NCBI GenBank assembly: GCA_024642295.1
Contig: JAHEBK010000032.1
Location: forward strand, 1-10,451
DNA length: 10,451 nucleotides
Direction: 5' to 3'
DNA from: Flavobacterium sp.
GTDB taxonomy: Bacteria > Bacteroidota > Bacteroidia > Flavobacteriales > Flavobacteriaceae
Below the pieces are notes generated by a model. That model did no database searches. It saw nothing but the letters and a program-made list of their open reading frames with translations, and was not told the DNA's origin. Below are positions 6,594 to 10,451 of the stretch, in pieces. The translations under genes and the position numbers were made by a program. Numbering within the stretch: the stretch's first letter is position 1; each line of letters starts with the position of its first letter.

Positions 6594-8879
6594 ATGAATA
6601 AAGAGAGTAAAAGAAGAGAAGCATTATTATATCATGCAAAACCTACACCCGGAAAAATCCAAGTAGTTCCTACAAAAAAATATGCCACCCAAAGAGACTT
6701 GTCTCTAGCTTATTCTCCTGGTGTTGCTGAGCCATGTTTAGAGATTGCCAAAGACGTAGATAATGTATATAAGTATACTGCCAAAGGAAATTTGGTTGCT
6801 GTAATTACTAATGGAACTGCGGTTTTAGGTCTTGGTGATATTGGTCCTGAAGCATCAAAGCCAGTAATGGAAGGAAAAGGATTGTTGTTTAAAATCTTTG
6901 CTGACATTGATGTGTTTGATATCGAAATTGACACTAAAAATGTTGAAGAGTTTATCCAAACTGTTAAAAATATAGCTCCTACTTTTGGAGGAATTAATTT
7001 AGAAGATATCAAAGCACCTGAATCCTTCGAGATTGAACGCAGGTTAGTTGAGGAGTTAAATATTCCAGTAATGCATGATGACCAGCATGGTACTGCAATT
7101 ATATCTGCAGCAGCTTTGATTAATGCATTAGAATTAGCCAATAAAAAGGCCGAAGATGTTAAGGTAGTGGTTTCTGGTGCTGGTTCAGCTGCTATTGCAT
7201 GTGCTGACTTGTACAGGCTTTTAGGGGTTAAAATGGAAAACATTTTTATGTATAACAGCAAAGGACTTTTAACTAAAAATAATCCATCATTATCTGAATT
7301 ACAACAAAAATATGCCAAAGACATAGCGCCTATCAGTCTTGAGCAAGTGCTAGTTGGAGCAGATGTTTTTATTGGATTGTCTATGGGAGATATTATGTCG
7401 GCTCAAATGTTACTAGGAATGGCGCCAAATCCCATTGTTTTTGCCATGGCTAATCCTACACCTGAGATTGATTATAATTTAGCGATACAAACAAGGAAAG
7501 ACATTATCATGGCAACAGGACGATCTGATCATCCTAACCAAGTGAATAATGTTCTTGGTTTTCCATATATTTTTAGAGGAGCATTAGATGTTCGTGCAAC
7601 AAAAATTAATGAAGCTATGAAAATGGCAGCAGTAAAAGCATTAGCATCTCTAGCGAAAGAATCTGTTCCAGAACAAGTGAACGTAGCTTATGGTGCGACA
7701 AAATTAGTTTTCGGAAAAGAATATATTATTCCTAAACCATTTGACCCAAGATTAATTTCTATTGTTGCGCCAGCAGTAGCAAGGGCGGCAATGGATTCAG
7801 GTGTAGCTCAAAATCCTATCACGGATTGGAATAAATATGAAGAGGAATTAATGGAACGTTTGGGTAATGACAATAAAATGCTCCGAATGATTACCAATAA
7901 AGCGAAAATGGATCCAAAGCGAATCGTTTTTGCTGAAGCAGAACATTTAGACGTTTTAAAAGCAGCTCAAATAGTTCATGAGGAGGCAATTGCAATACCT
8001 ATTTTACTTGGAAATAAAGAGATAATAGTTGAATTAATGCAAGAATTAGGTTTTGATGCTGACGTCGAAATTATAGATCCAAAAGAAAAAGGAGAAGATT
8101 CAAGAAGAAAGCGTTTTGCCGAAGCACATTGGGGATCTAGAAAAAGAAGAGGTATTTCTCTATATGATTCTGAAAGATTAATGCGTGAAAGAAATTATTT
8201 TGCCGCTATGATGGTCAACGTAGGTGAAGCTGATGGTCTTGTTGCAGGACATACAAGAAGTTATCCAACAGTTGTTAAGCCTATGTTGCAATTAATTGGT
8301 AAAGCGCACAGAGCATCAATTGTTGCTACAACAAATTTGATGATGACCGCGAGAGGACCAATGTTTTTGTCAGATACTGCTATTAATATTGATCCAACTG
8401 CTGAAGAATTAGCTAAAATTGCTGTAATGACTGCCAAAACAGCTAGAATGTTTGGTGTAGAGCCAGTAATTGCAATGGTTTCCTATTCTAATTTTGGTTC
8501 TTCAGTGGATCCAAGAGCTGCCAAAATAAGAGACGCAGTGGCTTATTTGCATGAACATCACCCTGATTTAATAGTTGATGGTGAAATTCAATCAGATTTT
8601 GCTTTGAATCCTGAAATGCTCAAAGAGAAATTTCCTTTTTCAAAATTAGCAGGAAAGAAAGTTAATACGTTGATTTTTCCTAATTTAGATTCGGCAAATA
8701 TTACCTATAAACTTTTAAAGGAATTAAATAAAGTGGAATCAATAGGTCCAATAATGATGGGAATGGATAAACCTGTTCATATTTTTCAATTAGGAGCAAG
8801 TGTAGAAGAAATGGTAAATATGGCAACTATTGCTGTATTAGACGCTCAAGAAAAAGGGAAAAAGAAAAATTCTAATTAA
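6594..8879 (+). CDS. maeB: NADP-dependent malic enzyme with C-terminal phosphotransacetylase-like domain
   Basis: This 761-residue cytoplasmic enzyme decarboxylates malate to pyruvate, giving NADPH and CO2. The length matches hybrid MaeB of other bacteria. The malic-enzyme part (about 1-425) shows SLAYSPGVAEPC with probable catalytic Tyr40, Lys95 in GKGLLFK, metal-binding Glu137-Asp138 and Asp162-Asp163 (HDDQHGTA), and a Rossmann motif GAGSAA (195-200). The second part (about 430-750) resembles phosphotransacetylase, with motifs around SYSNFGS (630-636), DGEIQSDFAL (662-671) and FPNLDSANITYKLL (695-708). In characterised MaeB proteins this domain is not known to be an active transacetylase but senses acetyl-CoA, so allosteric control is likely here too. 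The C-terminus ends in a Lys-rich tail. The gene is monocistronic by its flanking signals. Confidence 0.96.
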   Translation: MNKESKRREALLYHAKPTPGKIQVVPTKKYATQRDLSLAYSPGVAEPCLEIAKDVDNVYKYTAKGNLVAVITNGTAVLGLGDIGPEASKPVMEGKGLLFKIFADIDVFDIEIDTKNVEEFIQTVKNIAPTFGGINLEDIKAPESFEIERRLVEELNIPVMHDDQHGTAIISAAALINALELANKKAEDVKVVVSGAGSAAIACADLYRLLGVKMENIFMYNSKGLLTKNNPSLSELQQKYAKDIAPISLEQVLVGADVFIGLSMGDIMSAQMLLGMAPNPIVFAMANPTPEIDYNLAIQTRKDIIMATGRSDHPNQVNNVLGFPYIFRGALDVRATKINEAMKMAAVKALASLAKESVPEQVNVAYGATKLVFGKEYIIPKPFDPRLISIVAPAVARAAMDSGVAQNPITDWNKYEEELMERLGNDNKMLRMITNKAKMDPKRIVFAEAEHLDVLKAAQIVHEEAIAIPILLGNKEIIVELMQELGFDADVEIIDPKEKGEDSRRKRFAEAHWGSRKRRGISLYDSERLMRERNYFAAMMVNVGEADGLVAGHTRSYPTVVKPMLQLIGKAHRASIVATTNLMMTARGPMFLSDTAINIDPTAEELAKIAVMTAKTARMFGVEPVIAMVSYSNFGSSVDPRAAKIRDAVAYLHEHHPDLIVDGEIQSDFALNPEMLKEKFPFSKLAGKKVNTLIFPNLDSANITYKLLKELNKVESIGPIMMGMDKPVHIFQLGASVEEMVNMATIAVLDAQEKGKKKNSN

Positions 8880-8882
8880 TAA

Positions 8883-8912
8883 CTTGACCAAATAAATAGT
8901 CAAGGGTTTTTT
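8883..8912 (+). terminator. Intrinsic terminator after maeB
   Basis: CTTGAC (8883-8888) and GTCAAG (8899-8904) form a perfect 6-bp stem with a 10-base loop, followed by GG and six T (8907-8912). The stem is short, so termination may be partial. It ends only 12 bases before ruvA. Confidence 0.7.
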
Positions 8913-8917
8913 ATTTG
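8884..8917 (+). promoter_or_regulatory. Possible ruvA promoter overlapping the maeB terminator
   Basis: TTG (8884-8886), a 23-base gap and TTTATTTG (8910-8917) resemble a -33/-7 pair. The -7 box has one mismatch (T for A at position 2) and the spacing is at the long end. It would start RNA at or just before the ATG at 8925. The match is weak and uses terminator bases. Confidence 0.25.
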
Positions 8918-8924
8918 ATACTAA

Positions 8925-9506
8925 ATGATAGCACATTTACAAGGGAAATTAGTGGAAAAAACACCAACAGATGTTGTGATTGACTGCGGTGGTGTTGGAT
9001 ATCATGTTAATATTTCGCTACATACTTATTCCTTATTGCCTAATGCCGATTTTATAAAGTTATTTACGCATCTTCTAATAAAAGAAGATGCACATACTTT
9101 ATTTGGATTTGTAGAGAAATCAGAAAGAGAAATTTTCAAATTGTTGCTTTCGGTGTCTGGAATTGGAGCAAGTATTGCTAGAACCATGTTGTCATCATTG
9201 GATCCTAAACAAATTATAAATGCTATAGCTTCTGGTGATGTAGTAACGATTCAATCAATTAAAGGAATTGGAACAAAAACAGCACAAAGAGTAATTTTAG
9301 ATTTAAAAGATAAGGTTGTTAAATTGTATGATATAGATGAAGTTTCAATGTCACAAAGCAATACAAATCGTGATGAAGCGTTATCAGCCTTAGAAGTTTT
9401 AGGTTTTGTTCGTAAAACATCTGAAAAAATTATTGAAAAAATTGTAAAAGAAGATCCAAGTGCCTCTGTAGAATCGATTATCAAAAAAGCTTTAAAAAAC
9501 TTATAG
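8925..9506 (+). CDS. ruvA: Holliday junction DNA-binding protein RuvA
   Basis: RuvA binds four-way junctions as a tetramer and loads RuvB rings for branch migration. The 193 residues cover all three domains: an N-terminal OB fold (about 1-62, MIAHLQGKLV...CGGVGYHV), tandem helix-hairpin-helix motifs at SGIGASIA (78-85) and KGIGTKTA (113-120), a flexible linker (about 135-147), and a C-terminal RuvB-binding helical domain (148-193, EALSALEVLGF). The start gives the standard N-terminus MI, so no alternative is needed. It sits close behind the maeB terminator and 21 bases before sprA, so it probably shares a transcript with sprA. ruvB is not adjacent. Confidence 0.97.
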   Translation: MIAHLQGKLVEKTPTDVVIDCGGVGYHVNISLHTYSLLPNADFIKLFTHLLIKEDAHTLFGFVEKSEREIFKLLLSVSGIGASIARTMLSSLDPKQIINAIASGDVVTIQSIKGIGTKTAQRVILDLKDKVVKLYDIDEVSMSQSNTNRDEALSALEVLGFVRKTSEKIIEKIVKEDPSASVESIIKKALKNL

Positions 9507-9527
9507 AAAATTAAAAACACGAATTTT

Positions 9528-10451
9528 ATGTGTAGAATTTATACTTTTTTACTGGTTTTGTTTTGTGGTTTTGTATCGCTAGCTCAAGTGAATACAGTTG
9601 CCCAAGATACCGTAAAAAATGGAGTTTCTTTAGGGAAAGTCCAATTGAAAAATCCTCAAAGTATTCTCTCAGCGTATACTTATGATCCTATTTCGAATAG
9701 GTACCTATATAATAATACAGTTGATGGGTTTTCTATTAATTACCCTATAATTTTAACCCCACAAGAGTATGAAAATCTTGTAATGAAAGAGTCCATGCGG
9801 GATTACTTCAAGAAAAAATCGGATGCTATTGATGGTAAAAAAGCAGGTAGCGAAGAAGCTAAAAAAGATTTGTTGCCTAAATATTATGTGAATTCAGGTT
9901 TTTTTGAAACTATATTTGGAGGGAATACAATTGATGTAAAACCTACTGGATCAGTCGAAATGGATTTGGGAGCACGTTATACCAAACAAGATAACCCTTC
10001 TTTTTCTCCAAGAAACCGGTCCAACTTAGCCTTTGATTTTAATCAAAGAATAAGCATGAGTTTGATGGGGAAAGTAGGAACAAGAGTTAATGTAAATGCT
10101 AATTATGATACACAGTCCACTTTTGCTTTTCAAAACTTATTAAAATTAGATTACTCACCCACCGAAGATGATATTATTCAAAAAATTGAAATTGGAAATG
10201 TAAGTATGCCTTTGAATAGCTCTTTGATTCGAGGTGCTCAAAGTTTATTTGGTGTCAAAGCACAATTGCAGTTTGGAAAAACCACTGTTACAGGTGTTTT
10301 TTCTGAGCAAAAGTCACAAACGAAAAGCGTAGTTGTTCAAGGAGGGGGTACTATTCAGGATTTTGATGTGTTGCTTTGGATTATGATAATGATAGGCATT
10401 TTTTCTTATCACAATATTTTAGAAATAAGTATGATTCTTCTCTTAAAAATT
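9528..10451 (+). CDS. sprA: Type IX secretion / gliding motility outer-membrane protein SprA, N-terminal part, with apparent frameshift
   Basis: SprA is the very large (about 2,400-residue) outer-membrane barrel through which the type IX secretion system exports proteins, including gliding adhesins. The gene runs off the right edge, so only the N-terminus is present. There is a signal peptide (about 1-19, cleavage likely after Ala19 in SLAQ). Stretches I recognise from flavobacterial SprA follow: KKDLLPKYYVNSG, NTIDVKPTGSVEMDLG, QRISMSLMGKVGTRVNVNA and IGNVSMPLNSSLIRGAQSLF. The frame is normal to Val281 (codon 10368-10370). Beyond it the expected ALDYDNDRHFFLSQYF is found only in the frame starting at 10373, as if one base were missing around 10371-10372. 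In the original frame no stop appears before the window end, but the sequence no longer resembles SprA. The upstream ruvA neighbour matches the order I recall from Flavobacterium. Confidence 0.93.
   Translation, partial: MCRIYTFLLVLFCGFVSLAQVNTVAQDTVKNGVSLGKVQLKNPQSILSAYTYDPISNRYLYNNTVDGFSINYPIILTPQEYENLVMKESMRDYFKKKSDAIDGKKAGSEEAKKDLLPKYYVNSGFFETIFGGNTIDVKPTGSVEMDLGARYTKQDNPSFSPRNRSNLAFDFNQRISMSLMGKVGTRVNVNANYDTQSTFAFQNLLKLDYSPTEDDIIQKIEIGNVSMPLNSSLIRGAQSLFGVKAQLQFGKTTVTGVFSEQKSQTKSVVVQGGGTIQDFDVLLWIMIMIGIFSYHNILEISMILLLKI

Noticed and set aside
6710..7324. Long open frame (204 codons) on the minus strand
   Set aside because: It lies fully inside maeB, has no recognisable domain, and its Ser/Ile/Ala-rich sequence is what antisense reading of a coding gene gives.
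9251..9520. Minus-strand open frame of 89 codons over the end of ruvA
   Set aside because: It is antisense to the conserved RuvA domains II and III and shows no homology that I recognise.
9528..9590. SprA as a lipoprotein because of Cys13 in the signal peptide
   Set aside because: The residues before Cys13 (VLF) do not fit a lipobox, and a normal signal peptidase site follows at Ala19.
1..10451. Mobile element, prophage, CRISPR or defence island
   Set aside because: No transposase, integrase, att-like repeats or spaced repeats are present; all genes are conserved housekeeping genes with uniform base composition.

Overview
The window is an ordinary, gene-dense chromosomal segment of a low-GC member of the Bacteroidota, most likely Flavobacterium or a close relative. 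The assignment rests on four things: an alternative complex III subunit next to cytochrome oxidase genes; a run of maeB, ruvA and the gliding/type IX secretion gene sprA; Bacteroidota-type -7 boxes (TAnnTTTG); and almost no Shine-Dalgarno sequences. All genes are on the + strand.

Layout. Positions 2-703 hold the C-terminal half of actF, a quinol:cytochrome c oxidoreductase membrane subunit cut by the window edge. It is followed closely by coxB (723-1874) and coxA (1905-3701). These three form the end of a respiratory operon for an alternative complex III/aa3 oxidase module, closed by a hairpin terminator at 3721-3753. Next come ruvB (3782-4804), a 75-bp two-level inverted-repeat element (4812-4886), queG (probably 4913-5830, with no ATG), a 176-bp spacer, a stand-alone two-CBS-domain protein (6007-6441) with a strong terminator, the hybrid malic enzyme maeB (6594-8879) with a terminator, ruvA (8925-9506), and the first 924 bases of sprA (9528 to the window end).

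How the genes fit together. The first block moves electrons from menaquinol to oxygen. RuvA and RuvB are partners in Holliday junction branch migration but lie about 4.1 kb apart, each with its own apparent promoter region. QueG makes the last step of queuosine synthesis. MaeB links malate to pyruvate and NADPH. SprA is the outer-membrane channel of the type IX secretion system.

No new biological system, mobile element, CRISPR array, RNA gene or defence locus is visible. The points most worth checking are an apparent one-base frameshift in sprA near 10371, a probable ATT start codon for queG, the hairpin repeat at 4812-4886, the Lys in place of Glu in the CuA motif of CoxB, and -7-like boxes lying only a few bases before several start codons. 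No gene-free stretch exceeds 300 bases.
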